Part shown: positions 30,349 to 39,275 of the stretch, piece after piece | Layout of the letters: every line of letters starts with the position of its first letter | How positions within the stretch are numbered: the first letter of the stretch is position 1 | Virus record (IMG/VR): IMGVR_UViG_3300021138_000014 | Span: 1-64,000 of that record | DNA length: 64,000 nucleotides | Strand: one strand, 5' to 3' | DNA from: a virus | The notes under the pieces: model-generated | Database searches by the model: none | The model's input: the letters and a program-made list of their open reading frames with translations, nothing else | Told to the model about the DNA's origin: nothing | Translations under genes and position numbers: made by a program

Positions 30349-31211
30349 GAACCCGCCTTAGCTGTCATAGATGTGTATGTCCAAACGTCAATGCCTTTTC
30401 CTATAGAGGCTTTTAATCCTGGGTATTGTTTTTGATACACAGGTATGAGAGCAATCTCTTCTGCTGTTAAAACATTAGATACAAGATTTGCTGGGAGTAG
30501 TCCTGCATTAGCCAGTGCTCTAGCAACAATGAGTTCTGCTGTTCCCTTTGCGCCAACTTTAAAAGCCGAAGATCCTGGAAAAGGTGGAGCAACAATCACG
30601 GTTGTTTTTGTTGCAGGAGGTGTTGTAGAAGACGTGTGAGTTGCTAAAGCTGCCCCGCCTCCACCTAAAGCAGTTACAGCGGCGGTTCCAACAGCAACTG
30701 GCTTAGTAGCAAGTTTGCTGACGGCGGGTGCGTGAACTGCGGCATAGGCTGGACGAACGATAGCCATAACGCCTAGGTAAGGGCGATGTCTACGGAATAC
30801 GCCAATACCATCTGCCTGTGATCCAACAGCATGATCGGCGCTTGTGTTTGCCTCAATAGTTGTTATGCCGTCTGCGGAAGCGCCCTCAATAATACCCACG
30901 TGTTGGGGAACGCCTGTACCGTCCCAGCAAAAGAACACGATGTCGCCGGGCATACCTTTGTACTTGTCTACAACAGCGCCCTTTTTCTGAAACCAGCGAA
31001 GGCCTTCTGGGCAGTAACTAAAACCTTTAGCGGTAGACGCCGCTACTAAACTTGACGCCCCAGCTTGGTCAAATACCCAGCTAACAAACATCGCACAGTA
31101 AGGATCGTTATCTAGACCATACCACTGCCCGTACTTTGTCTCGTTGTTTGGACCCTCTACATAGCCAATTTCTTTGGCGGCAATATTTACTATATCTAAA
31201 CCTGTTGCCAT
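30345..31211 (-). CDS. endolysin, CHAP domain with C-terminal wall-binding region
   Basis: The N-terminal CHAP domain has the catalytic Cys in PYCAMFVSW (about residue 39) and the His in QHVGIIEG (about 103). A Pro/Thr/Ala-rich linker leads to a C-terminal domain (residues about 210-288) that probably binds peptidoglycan. The enzyme would cut peptide bonds in the host cell wall at lysis. Confidence 0.85.
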   Translation of the reverse strand: MATGLDIVNIAAKEIGYVEGPNNETKYGQWYGLDNDPYCAMFVSWVFDQAGASSLVAASTAKGFSYCPEGLRWFQKKGAVVDKYKGMPGDIVFFCWDGTGVPQHVGIIEGASADGITTIEANTSADHAVGSQADGIGVFRRHRPYLGVMAIVRPAYAAVHAPAVSKLATKPVAVGTAAVTALGGGGAALATHTSSTTPPATKTTVIVAPPFPGSSAFKVGAKGTAELIVARALANAGLLPANLVSNVLTAEEIALIPVYQKQYPGLKASIGKGIDVWTYTSMTAKAGS

Positions 31212-31282
31212 TATTACCCCCTATATTTTCAAGATACAACAAAAAGGCAAAAAGTTCAGCACATATGTAGTTACTGTGTTTG

Positions 31283-31288
31283 TAATAC
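31283..31288 (+). promoter_or_regulatory. -10 element for a leaderless transcript
   Basis: TAATAC preceded by TG lies seven bases before the ATG at 31296 and no ribosome site is present. Transcription would begin at about the ATG, a leaderless arrangement common in actinobacteria. The -35 is weak. Confidence 0.45.
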
Positions 31289-31295
31289 TGTGCTA

Positions 31296-31778
31296 ATGGC
31301 TTATACACCTGCACCCGGCGATTATGGCGTCGTACACACAAATGGATTCTTTGGCAAGTTAATTAGACTTGGAACATTGAGTCGTTGGAACCATGCTTTT
31401 GTTTACATCGGTAACGGACAGATCGTTGAAGCAAACCCGTCTGGCGTTGCTATTAGCCCAGTTGATAAGTACCCAGCCTATTATGTAGCGTGGAACCAGC
31501 ACGAAAAACTAAACGAAGAACAGCGGATGCAAATTGTTGCTCACGCTAAATCTATGGTTGGTGTGTCTTATGGTTTTGTTGATATTGCTAATCTAGCATT
31601 TCGTATTCTTGGTTTAAAAGTTATTGCTAATACAAAAATATTTAAAACTGCAAGTAAGCGCTATGGAGTTATTTGCTCTGAATTAGTAGCGGAATGTTAC
31701 GGAGCTGCTGGTATTGACTTTGGTAGCCCAATTTCGGTTACGCCGGGCGACTTGGCTTACCGCCTTGTTTACCAGTGA
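31296..31778 (+). CDS. permuted NlpC/P60-like (YiiX/C92-type) hydrolase
   Basis: The order of motifs is permuted: PGDYGVV and the His motif NHAFVYIG come first, then the catalytic Cys in VICSELVAECYG near residue 127. This is the circularly permuted papain-like fold of YiiX/YaeF proteins, usually amidases or peptidases of cell-wall or lipid substrates. It is the only plus-strand gene among minus-strand genes from 9.2 kb to the end and has its own promoter. A GTG at 31290 is the alternative start. A second lysis enzyme or a host-surface modifier is likely. Confidence 0.75.
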   Translation: MAYTPAPGDYGVVHTNGFFGKLIRLGTLSRWNHAFVYIGNGQIVEANPSGVAISPVDKYPAYYVAWNQHEKLNEEQRMQIVAHAKSMVGVSYGFVDIANLAFRILGLKVIANTKIFKTASKRYGVICSELVAECYGAAGIDFGSPISVTPGDLAYRLVYQ

Positions 31779-33374
31779 TCAAACGTAAGTATTAACCATA
31801 AACTGACGAAGGCTTCCCAAAGTCAGGTTAAGTTCTCCCTCTTTATCAATACCCTCACCGTCCACGATAGCGGCAGCTACTGAGTTCTTTTGCTGAAGCA
31901 TCTCGTGTTGACGTTGTTCAATTGAGCCAGCAATTAAAATATCTTGAATAACTATTGATGGCCATTTGGACGAGGCTCGTTTGATTCGACCGTTTCGTTG
32001 AACCGCGCCTCCCGACGACCAAGGTAGGTCATAATTAATAAGAAGATTAGCCGCTGGCAAATCAACACCATAGCCACCGGCATCAGAACTAACAAGAACG
32101 CGTACATCAGGTTCGGTATTGAAAGCAATTTTATTATCTTCTTTCGTCCTAGCGTTAAGACGACCAGTGTACGTCCGACACCCATACGATTTCAGTGCTT
32201 CTGAGATCTTATCTACCATCTCAATGTATGTTGCAAAAATTACAACTTTATTTTCTGGATCCGTGTCAAGGAAATCCTTAACGTACTCGTCAAGCACCTT
32301 TAATTTAATACCCTCTGGCAAGTTATCGAGAAGACCTTGCTCCTGCAAACCAGCTGCATAAGAGGAACCTTCTCCCGTATCCCCAGCTATGTACTTTTTA
32401 GCACTGCTAATTAGCAAGTCTGGGTGCGAGGAAAGCATCTTTAAAGCGCCAACTCGTGACATGATTTTTCCACGCCATTCGTTTTCTAAGTAGTTATTAT
32501 CGCCTTTATCTAAACCATAGTGAGTAAAGACATTAAAGTTTGATCCAAATAGGTTTTGTGCTTCGTCAAGTTCTCGAATCAAATCATCTTTAATGTGCTC
32601 GTATAACTTTGCGGTCTTCTTGTCTAAAGTTACATATAGAGGTTCCGCATGAAGAGAGTCTGGCAAAAAGGGAGCCACATCTGGGTCTTTTTGGGCTTTG
32701 CGTACGCAGGCTTCCGCTAACCGCTCGTGAAGAACAGGTAAATTACGATAGCGGGAAACACCACCAAAGTTATTTCTAACAATAAAAGCCTTATCAAAGA
32801 TATCAAAACGACCAAGAACTGAGTCATCTACAAATTGCATGATGCTGAAGAGTTCTTCTGGTTTACCGTTCTCAATTGGGGTTCCTGTAAGGGCAAACTT
32901 GTATTGAACGTTGCTGAGTCGCTTTACAGCCTTTGAACGTTTAGATCTAAAGGATTTGATAGCGGTGGCTTCGTCAAGTACTACAAACCCCCGTGGAAGT
33001 CTTTTAACGCTCTCCCAGTCGTTTACTACCTGCTCGTAGTTCATAATCACGTAATCAACGTGTGATTCTTTCCAGTTGTACGCCTCCTCGTATTGAGCGG
33101 CGCGTTGCTTAGGGGTTCCATCAATAACTATAGTTTTAGAGGATCCCTCAGTAAACTTATCAATCTGGTTAGCCCATTGATATTTAAGGCTGGAAAGACA
33201 GATAACCATTCCCGGCTCCCGGATAGATCCTCTGTCCATCAGCTTCTCAAGCGCAGCAATAGTAATTACTGTCTTTCCTAGCCCTAAATCGTAAGCAACA
33301 AGAATCTTATTACGAGCAATCATCTTGTCAACTGCGTAGGGTTGGTAAGGAAGCAGGGAGCCTTTAAATGTCAT
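31779..33374 (-). CDS. SNF2/DEAD-like DNA helicase
   Basis: Superfamily 2 ATPase: Walker A DLGLGKT near residue 30, DEAT box in VVLDEATAIKS, ALTGTPIENG motif III, and the helicase C half with VLVSSDAGGYGVDLPAA and QRNGRIKR. SNF2-type phage helicases remodel or translocate on duplex DNA. The ATG at 33374 (MTFKGSLLPYQ) fits a GGAGAAAAGGAA ribosome site; the frame extends to 33416. Confidence 0.9.
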   Translation of the reverse strand: MTFKGSLLPYQPYAVDKMIARNKILVAYDLGLGKTVITIAALEKLMDRGSIREPGMVICLSSLKYQWANQIDKFTEGSSKTIVIDGTPKQRAAQYEEAYNWKESHVDYVIMNYEQVVNDWESVKRLPRGFVVLDEATAIKSFRSKRSKAVKRLSNVQYKFALTGTPIENGKPEELFSIMQFVDDSVLGRFDIFDKAFIVRNNFGGVSRYRNLPVLHERLAEACVRKAQKDPDVAPFLPDSLHAEPLYVTLDKKTAKLYEHIKDDLIRELDEAQNLFGSNFNVFTHYGLDKGDNNYLENEWRGKIMSRVGALKMLSSHPDLLISSAKKYIAGDTGEGSSYAAGLQEQGLLDNLPEGIKLKVLDEYVKDFLDTDPENKVVIFATYIEMVDKISEALKSYGCRTYTGRLNARTKEDNKIAFNTEPDVRVLVSSDAGGYGVDLPAANLLINYDLPWSSGGAVQRNGRIKRASSKWPSIVIQDILIAGSIEQRQHEMLQQKNSVAAAIVDGEGIDKEGELNLTLGSLRQFMVNTYV

Positions 33375-33579
33375 TTCCTTTTCTCCAATGCAGATAGGAG
33401 CGTATGTATACAGCACTATAGGCTAGGGAGGCAAATATGAAGCCGTACTGGTGGGAAGTAACAGCATAGATAGACCAAAGGCACTCATTAAACAGTAACA
33501 AAAACCAACCCCAAATAGTCTTGCTACCTACGACAAAGATGCCTGTGGTTCCTACAATAGCAAGTACCCATGACCACAT
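33364..33579 (-). CDS. small membrane protein, 71 aa, two to three helices
   Basis: Hydrophobic helices at about residues 3-17, 23-41 and 45-62, then a basic end (YLHWRKGNDI). The family is uncertain; related small membrane proteins occur in many phages next to nucleotide-metabolism genes. It overlaps the dNMP kinase and helicase genes. Confidence 0.7.
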   Translation of the reverse strand: MWSWVLAIVGTTGIFVVGSKTIWGWFLLLFNECLWSIYAVTSHQYGFIFASLAYSAVYIRSYLHWRKGNDI

Positions 33580-34109
33580 TAGTTTTGCGCCGCCAAAGTA
33601 AAAGACGTAATTTTTTCTTTGAGGTCTTCAATGGAACCATCGTTAACAATAATCTGGCTAAACCCATGATTATCCAAAGCCGATTCTGATATGTGACTGT
33701 TGGTAGCAATAACTTCGGGGCGTTCTACTCTCCAAAGTTGACCCTCAAATTGATCAATCATGTTTGCTTCGTTAAGGAACCGGACATCACTAATAACGTA
33801 ATTCTTTCCGTATTCCATTTTGCGTAAAGCCGTTTCAATCCAAATCTCGGAATCAACAACCTCTCGCATGGAAACTCCAAGGGACTGAAGTAAGCGTCGA
33901 ACTTCTGGGTGCGCCTTTGCTAACTCCCAACCGTTTTCTTCAACGTAGTCGTAAATACGAGTATTATCAATAACAAAAGGATTGATTTGTAAAAGTAATT
34001 CTCTAATAGGATCAGCAAACGCTATGCGTTCAAACGCATAATCTTCTACAAGGATATTTGCTACTGTATCTTTTCCGGAACGTGCATAACCAGATAATCC
34101 AATAATCAT
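33579..34109 (-). CDS. deoxynucleoside monophosphate kinase
   Basis: The P-loop GYARSGKDT (7-15) at the very N terminus and later YVISDVRFLNE match the phage dNMP kinase family (T4 gene 1 type), which phosphorylates dNMPs to dNDPs. It complements the class II reductase in dNTP supply. Overlaps the primase stop by four bases. Confidence 0.85.
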   Translation of the reverse strand: MIIGLSGYARSGKDTVANILVEDYAFERIAFADPIRELLLQINPFVIDNTRIYDYVEENGWELAKAHPEVRRLLQSLGVSMREVVDSEIWIETALRKMEYGKNYVISDVRFLNEANMIDQFEGQLWRVERPEVIATNSHISESALDNHGFSQIIVNDGSIEDLKEKITSFTLAAQN

Positions 34110-35032
34110 AATAGTGCTCTTCTCCCGTGTAGTGAATGCTTAGCGTTTGCTAAACCTATCTCAATCTCTTCCTTGCTCATACCACCTACGTCTTTCTGAT
34201 CAGTGTGGCGGTAGTTAAAAAACCAACATTCAAAATTAAACTCTTTAGACTTCTTCAGCATTTCCTCAGACGAGGCTTTACCAGCGTCGTCGTTGTCTAA
34301 AGCAAAAATAATCTTGCCTGCCCCACGAATAAGGTTTAATTGATCAATAGAAATAATTGAGCCGTAGGTGGACACGCCCCCGTGCACACCTACGGACATC
34401 AACCTGGCCGCATCGAGTGGGGACTCGACAACTACCATCTGATCAAACTGTTGAACGTTCTTGTAACCAAAAAGAGCTTTGCTTTTATGGATACCTGCGG
34501 GAAAATTTTTAAAGTAACGATTAAAGACCCCCTTCTCTTGCCAACCCCACAACTTATTAGTATGCGGGTCGCGTATAGGAAGGATCCATGACTCTTTCTG
34601 ATTGTCGTAAAGGATCTCGTAAAAAGTTGTTGCGGAGGCAGTTAAGCCTCGTGACTTCCGAAGTTCTAGGGGTACGTCAACAAATGCTGCAAGGTTTGCC
34701 TCAGTCAAAGAAAAATATTCTTCTTTGGGCTTTGGCTTAGGTTTTAACGCTGCTTCTAATCGCTTGCCTAATGTGGATGTCACCCAATCGTCTGATTGCT
34801 CTATCGGTGTTCCATTGAGGTAAGCGATTAGAAAGTTAAGTCCGCCTTTAAAGCCACATGAAAAACAAATATGTGCTCCAGTATCGGCGTTGATCCACCA
34901 TGAGGGATTACGATCTATATGACCTGTACGACCCAAGTGACCGGGGCAATAGCCATTGACCTCAGACCCTCTGGTATTGGTAGTTTCAATATTAAGGGTG
35001 TCAAGGATGCGGATTAGTTCGTCGGTGGTCAA
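34106..35032 (-). CDS. dnaG: DNA primase, zinc finger plus TOPRIM
   Basis: Zinc finger ligands C29-x2-H32 and C56-x2-C59 are followed by a TOPRIM domain with VVVESPLDAARL (about 200) and ALDNDDAG (about 246). The enzyme makes RNA primers at the fork. It overlaps the DnaB gene end by four bases, consistent with a primosome operon. Confidence 0.9.
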   Translation of the reverse strand: MTTDELIRILDTLNIETTNTRGSEVNGYCPGHLGRTGHIDRNPSWWINADTGAHICFSCGFKGGLNFLIAYLNGTPIEQSDDWVTSTLGKRLEAALKPKPKPKEEYFSLTEANLAAFVDVPLELRKSRGLTASATTFYEILYDNQKESWILPIRDPHTNKLWGWQEKGVFNRYFKNFPAGIHKSKALFGYKNVQQFDQMVVVESPLDAARLMSVGVHGGVSTYGSIISIDQLNLIRGAGKIIFALDNDDAGKASSEEMLKKSKEFNFECWFFNYRHTDQKDVGGMSKEEIEIGLANAKHSLHGRRALL

Positions 35033-36264
35033 ATGTCGTCCTCTTCAATAACCAACTCACGGAACGTTGCGTTCGCCCAGTCCCAACGGAGGTCAACCTC
35101 CCCAGGTCCTGAGTTACGGCTTGCCACAATAGAAAGTTTGCGGGTGGTATCTGCCCATGTATCGTCTACTTCAAGGGCAAAGACAACGTCGGCGTCTTGG
35201 AAAAACGATGAAGAGTAACCAATTGAGTTAGCGGTAACGCGACCGTTCTCTTTCTTCTTCTCTAGCGCCTGAGTAGTCAAAATAATCGGAACTTTATACT
35301 TTTGAGCAAGCAATTTAAACCCACGAGTCAAGGCAGTTAATGCACGTGGAGTGTCACGTTCTCCGCTTATTTCGTCTGTCATCAAGTAAACACCGTCAAT
35401 GACAACAATGTCTGGTCGGTGGATTTGCATCTTTGCAACTACCCCGGACAAGGTTGTGCCAGAAGCAGAACCCACCAACCAGAACCCGTTGTGAAAGCGA
35501 GACGCTGTGTCATAGGTTCGCTTTAATCGCGCTTCGTCAGGAGCGTTAAGATCACCCGTAAGTAAACGAGATTGAGAAACACGAGCTGCAATAGCGTCAT
35601 ATCGATCGGCCTGCTCGTTGTTATTCATTTCAAAAGAATAAAACATAGGAACCATTTCAGTAGTTCTATGGATGTTATATGCCATCTGCATAGCCAAGGT
35701 TGACTTACCTGTTTTAGGTGTAGCAGTAATAACAATCAACTGACCGGGTTGTAGACCAAGAGTCGCCTTATCAATTGTAGGAAAACCTGTTGGAAGACCT
35801 AGAAGCCCGCCGGGATTCTTCTTTCGATCTAAGTAACGTTGCCAACGAGCCTCGCCAGTCTTTGTAATATCTACGTCATCGGTTTTACTTAGTCCATCAA
35901 GTTCCAACTTGATAAGGGAATTCTGCATTGCGTTAAGGGCGTTTGCATAATCTTTACCTTCAATACTGCTAACGATCTCTCCAGCGGCTGAAGCAATGAC
36001 GTTTTCGCGTCGACGTTGTAATAGGGTGTCCAAAAGATAGTGAATGGAGTCTTCGCCCGGTACGGGGGTATAAGTAGGAAAGTTAGTATTAATTACTTCG
36101 AGGCTTGGTGATTCACCATATGTAGAAAAGTGTTGCTTAACAAAAATCCAAATCTTCTTGTCGGTCTCATCGTTAAACCAACTAGTTCCTACACCGCGTT
36201 CAAACAGCGTTGTTAGGTCGCGATCAATAATCGCTTTACTGAGTAATCTGCTTTCAATATTCAT
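35029..36264 (-). CDS. dnaB: DnaB-type replicative helicase
   Basis: Walker A ATPKTGKST (181-189), Walker B around VVIDGVYLM, and the conserved FKLLAQKYKVPIILTTQ segment define a RecA-fold hexameric helicase. An N-terminal helical domain of about 130 residues is present. A helicase loader lies two genes upstream. Confidence 0.9.
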   Translation of the reverse strand: MNIESRLLSKAIIDRDLTTLFERGVGTSWFNDETDKKIWIFVKQHFSTYGESPSLEVINTNFPTYTPVPGEDSIHYLLDTLLQRRRENVIASAAGEIVSSIEGKDYANALNAMQNSLIKLELDGLSKTDDVDITKTGEARWQRYLDRKKNPGGLLGLPTGFPTIDKATLGLQPGQLIVITATPKTGKSTLAMQMAYNIHRTTEMVPMFYSFEMNNNEQADRYDAIAARVSQSRLLTGDLNAPDEARLKRTYDTASRFHNGFWLVGSASGTTLSGVVAKMQIHRPDIVVIDGVYLMTDEISGERDTPRALTALTRGFKLLAQKYKVPIILTTQALEKKKENGRVTANSIGYSSSFFQDADVVFALEVDDTWADTTRKLSIVASRNSGPGEVDLRWDWANATFRELVIEEDDI

Positions 36265-36677
36265 AAACGTGTCATATCCATTCCCCAGTGTCCGTATCTG
36301 AGCAATCTATCAGGTTTATCTATCACCCCCAAAACTTCTGGTCTATATGGGAGGGTCTTGATTAACTGATCCATTGAACTGTAGGACGTAAAGTACCTGA
36401 AAGGATTGGTTCCTGCAACATCGAGTTGTTCTTCTAGTTTTATCATCTGCTCGGCGTCAAACGTGTAGGAGACGCACTCGAGCGTGTAAGGTGTGCGATC
36501 GTTATAAAGCCATAAACGGCTTAGAAGGTCGGCTCGTACTTGAGCATGGGTTTTGCGTGTGATCTTTGTTTTAAAAAGTTTTTTTTCTTTTACGTCTGAA
36601 ATCTGCGTGTCAATAAATAGATCGGTTGTTACTAGTACACGCATGGGGATTTCATTGCTTATATCCCCCTTGTACAT
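36261..36677 (-). CDS. hypothetical protein, 138 aa
   Basis: Unknown alpha/beta protein. It is embedded between the SWIM zinc-finger gene and dnaB with overlaps on both sides, so a replication-related role is likely. No motif is certain. Confidence 0.7.
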   Translation of the reverse strand: MYKGDISNEIPMRVLVTTDLFIDTQISDVKEKKLFKTKITRKTHAQVRADLLSRLWLYNDRTPYTLECVSYTFDAEQMIKLEEQLDVAGTNPFRYFTSYSSMDQLIKTLPYRPEVLGVIDKPDRLLRYGHWGMDMTRL

Positions 36678-36991
36678 TAGAACACCTCTATTTTTCCAAA
36701 TTTAATAATGAAGTCCCTAAACGCTTCGTCAGAGTCCTCTGCTTTTTGTGCATCTTCTGGAGTTGTGCGCGTAGAAATCTCGTGAGGATAAGTTCCTCCG
36801 TGTGAATCTATCCTACTCTGAACAAAACGGGTGTGCTTACATGTCTTTCTACCGTTGTAACCTGAGCATGTACAGGTTAAAGCACCGCCGGGTTTAATAC
36901 AAACCTCAAAGATTCCAGGGCCAGGATTACCTGTTGGACTTAAAAAGATCTGTAACAGGCGTATGCCCTCTTCCACAGGTACTCCCCTCAT
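36677..36991 (-). CDS. SWIM-type zinc-finger protein, 104 aa
   Basis: CTCSGYNGRKTCKH gives the C-x-C-x(n)-C-x-H ligand set of the SWIM finger, a DNA or protein binding module. The rest is short and charged. It lies between the helicase loader and dnaB, implying replication or recombination. Confidence 0.75.
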   Translation of the reverse strand: MRGVPVEEGIRLLQIFLSPTGNPGPGIFEVCIKPGGALTCTCSGYNGRKTCKHTRFVQSRIDSHGGTYPHEISTRTTPEDAQKAEDSDEAFRDFIIKFGKIEVF

Positions 36992-37668
36992 CGCGCTCGT
37001 AGATCTCCTTGCGTAGATTTTACCTGAATATTGACAAACGCTTCTTGTGCAAAGCTAGCCAGTGCTGAATTATATTTCACCCACTCAGCCGTTGGAAGAT
37101 TTGAAGTAATAATTGTTGGAAGACAGTTTGAGTATCTAGAACGAAGAACCTCATCTATGATGGAACGTTGCCACCCAGATGCAGATTGAAATTCTTTTCC
37201 GAGGTCATCAATAACAAGAACTTTAATGTTTCTAGACTCTGTTTTTGACTCACCCATAATGCTTTCCCATAGGGCTTCTTTAGTACCCTCAACGTAGTCG
37301 CTCATCAAATACCCGCGAAGGTTTACTAACTTAACGTAAGTAGTAAAAAACACTGGTTGGGTAGCATTAAACGGGAATACATCAAGGCTAACGGTACGCA
37401 TAAGATCTTGAACAAGGGCGGCCGCTACGGTCGTCTTTCCTTGACCGGGCGCTCCAAAAAGCGCAAGCCCTTTACCCGCAAGATCGGTGCCCATAACATC
37501 AATAACTTTCCCTGACTTAACAAGATCCATCCATGTCAAAATGTCATCCATGTCGTTGGGAGAAATCTCGGTGCAGTCGCTTAGTTCTCTGCCAATGTAC
37601 TTTGGAGGAATCTGAGAAGACTGTACCCATGATTGTCTACGAAACTTTAGATCGTCAAGGTTATACAT
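36988..37668 (-). CDS. dnaC: DnaC/IstB-type AAA+ helicase loader
   Basis: Walker A GAPGQGKTT (72-80) and Walker B VLVIDDLGKE (about 150) with a LRSRYSN/TSNLP region are typical of DnaC-family loaders. It would place the DnaB helicase on DNA. It overlaps the winged-helix gene upstream by eight bases. Confidence 0.9.
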   Translation of the reverse strand: MYNLDDLKFRRQSWVQSSQIPPKYIGRELSDCTEISPNDMDDILTWMDLVKSGKVIDVMGTDLAGKGLALFGAPGQGKTTVAAALVQDLMRTVSLDVFPFNATQPVFFTTYVKLVNLRGYLMSDYVEGTKEALWESIMGESKTESRNIKVLVIDDLGKEFQSASGWQRSIIDEVLRSRYSNCLPTIITSNLPTAEWVKYNSALASFAQEAFVNIQVKSTQGDLRAR

Positions 37669-38614
37669 TTTCTCCCCGTGCCTTCGCTAGTTCTGCCTTC
37701 AACTTCTTAGATTGAATCTCGCGCAAGCGATCATACTCAACCTGTTGATCAGGGGAAATGTACTCGTCTTTAGCCATAGACGCTAGTTGGCTGAACTGAT
37801 AAATGAAAAACTTCCAAACAGCATCCGCGGTCTTAAATTGATCGATCTCGATTTGGGTAAACAGAATTTCCAGCATTCTGCATTCGATTTCTCCGTTAGT
37901 GCTGTACTTAGTACGGGCTAGGCGTAGCGCTGAAACAAAGCCAGTTTTGTTAACTTCAGTGATGCTAATGTTGAAATGGTTTCGACATTCATCCATGAAG
38001 TGGTAGAAAATATCCTGGGTTCCCCAAGTGTTTCGTGGTTTCTTATAACGCGTGTCTTTTGCGCTTTCGTGCTGTCGCTCTTGCTTATACCGCCATGCAT
38101 CCGCTTTCTCCTTTTCACGTTGCAAAGCCGACTTTTTAAAAGAATCCTCCTGCTCAAGTTGCCAGTCGGATTTGGCGCGGGCGGAACTTAATAATGGATC
38201 AGGCATGAATCGCACCTCGAATTCGTCGTTTTCCTCATCGCGAACTTCGTTCGCGTGCTTTTTCTTTATAGATTCATAAGAACTATAAAGTTCTATAGAC
38301 CCCATTGAACCTATCGGTTGGTTTTGAACATTTGCAACAAGTTCGGAAACTTCCACAGGTTGAAAGATCACCTCGGCCGTTCCAAACAAAATCTCCGTGG
38401 CTTGAGTAAAAATGTTTTGCCGGATAAACCCATCATTGACTTTATTGGTCAAAAGTTTAATGTAACCCTTTTCTCGGATCCCCTTAAGCAGCTTCCTCGC
38501 CTTGTAGGTAGAAAGCTCATACTCCTTGCTAACAGAAAACTCGTTGATCACCGTGGGCTTATCCGCCCATAGGAGATGGAGAAGTCCATGCTCCTCTACG
38601 GTAAGTCTGCTCAC
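37661..38614 (-). CDS. putative winged-helix replication initiation protein
   Basis: The N terminus (about residues 1-60) reads as a winged helix (EHGLLHLLW to LLKGIREKGYIKLLTN). A long charged, probably coiled middle follows, with a helical C terminus. Position just upstream of the helicase loader fits an origin-binding or DnaD-like initiator. Family not firmly recognised. It starts on a GTG overlapping the previous stop. Confidence 0.55.
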   Translation of the reverse strand: MSRLTVEEHGLLHLLWADKPTVINEFSVSKEYELSTYKARKLLKGIREKGYIKLLTNKVNDGFIRQNIFTQATEILFGTAEVIFQPVEVSELVANVQNQPIGSMGSIELYSSYESIKKKHANEVRDEENDEFEVRFMPDPLLSSARAKSDWQLEQEDSFKKSALQREKEKADAWRYKQERQHESAKDTRYKKPRNTWGTQDIFYHFMDECRNHFNISITEVNKTGFVSALRLARTKYSTNGEIECRMLEILFTQIEIDQFKTADAVWKFFIYQFSQLASMAKDEYISPDQQVEYDRLREIQSKKLKAELAKARGENV

Positions 38615-39219
38615 AGGGCCTCTTCGATTTCCTTAATAGCTTTCTTGATGACCTTCAGGCGCTCGCTGATGTAGTCCATAGCAACTTCTGGGGTGGTCTC
38701 TGGCAGGGCGAAATCTAGCACCTCTGGCTTTGTGAGCGCTTCAGGCTCCTCATCTAGGGTTGGATCCTCAACAGGCTTCTCAAAGGCTTTAACGCCCTCT
38801 ACAGGGCTAATTTCAGCCAAACCTAGGCAAAGGTCTAATGAAGGGATCCCAGCCTCTTGGCACGCGGAAAGGGTGGCTAAGCAATGTGGGTCACTTTCCG
38901 ACCACAGAATAAACGCCTCAGCTTCCTCCCCAGAAAAGTCGTCCACAATGGCTTGGTATGGGTCAGACGTTTCCGACAGGGTCGCCCCGCCGATCTGAGT
39001 CAAGTTGGTATTTGGTTTTGAGAGCACCACGGTTGGGATGTTAAGCCCAGTAGCAATCTGGTGGGCATATATCTGACCTTGGCTTGGTCGATCCTCAAAT
39101 GGCAACACTAAAACGTGCGAACGTTTGTACGCCATGAAATAGTCTTCTAATAAGGCTTCTACGTTAGTTCTGGTTGTTTCCCCATAACCAGCAACAATGA
39201 TGAACTTCTCTTTTGCCAT
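38611..39219 (-). CDS. Rossmann-like hypothetical protein, 202 aa
   Basis: The N-terminal 120 residues alternate strands and helices, beginning with a FIIVAGYGETTRTNVEALLE nucleotide-binding-like loop. The C terminus is acidic and helical. It resembles predicted nucleotide-sensor folds, but no family is certain. GAGGAGG lies upstream, and it is the first gene of the replication unit after the baseplate genes. Confidence 0.6.
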   Translation of the reverse strand: MAKEKFIIVAGYGETTRTNVEALLEDYFMAYKRSHVLVLPFEDRPSQGQIYAHQIATGLNIPTVVLSKPNTNLTQIGGATLSETSDPYQAIVDDFSGEEAEAFILWSESDPHCLATLSACQEAGIPSLDLCLGLAEISPVEGVKAFEKPVEDPTLDEEPEALTKPEVLDFALPETTPEVAMDYISERLKVIKKAIKEIEEAL

Positions 39220-39275
39220 GCTTCCTCCTCTGAGAGGTGGTCAGCATACATAGGTCAGCCCATTGCGTCTAATTC

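Noticed and set aside
31290-31296. GTG at 31290 as start of the NlpC/P60-like gene
   Set aside because: It lies within the expected spacing between the -10 element and the transcription start, so the ATG at 31296 fits better.
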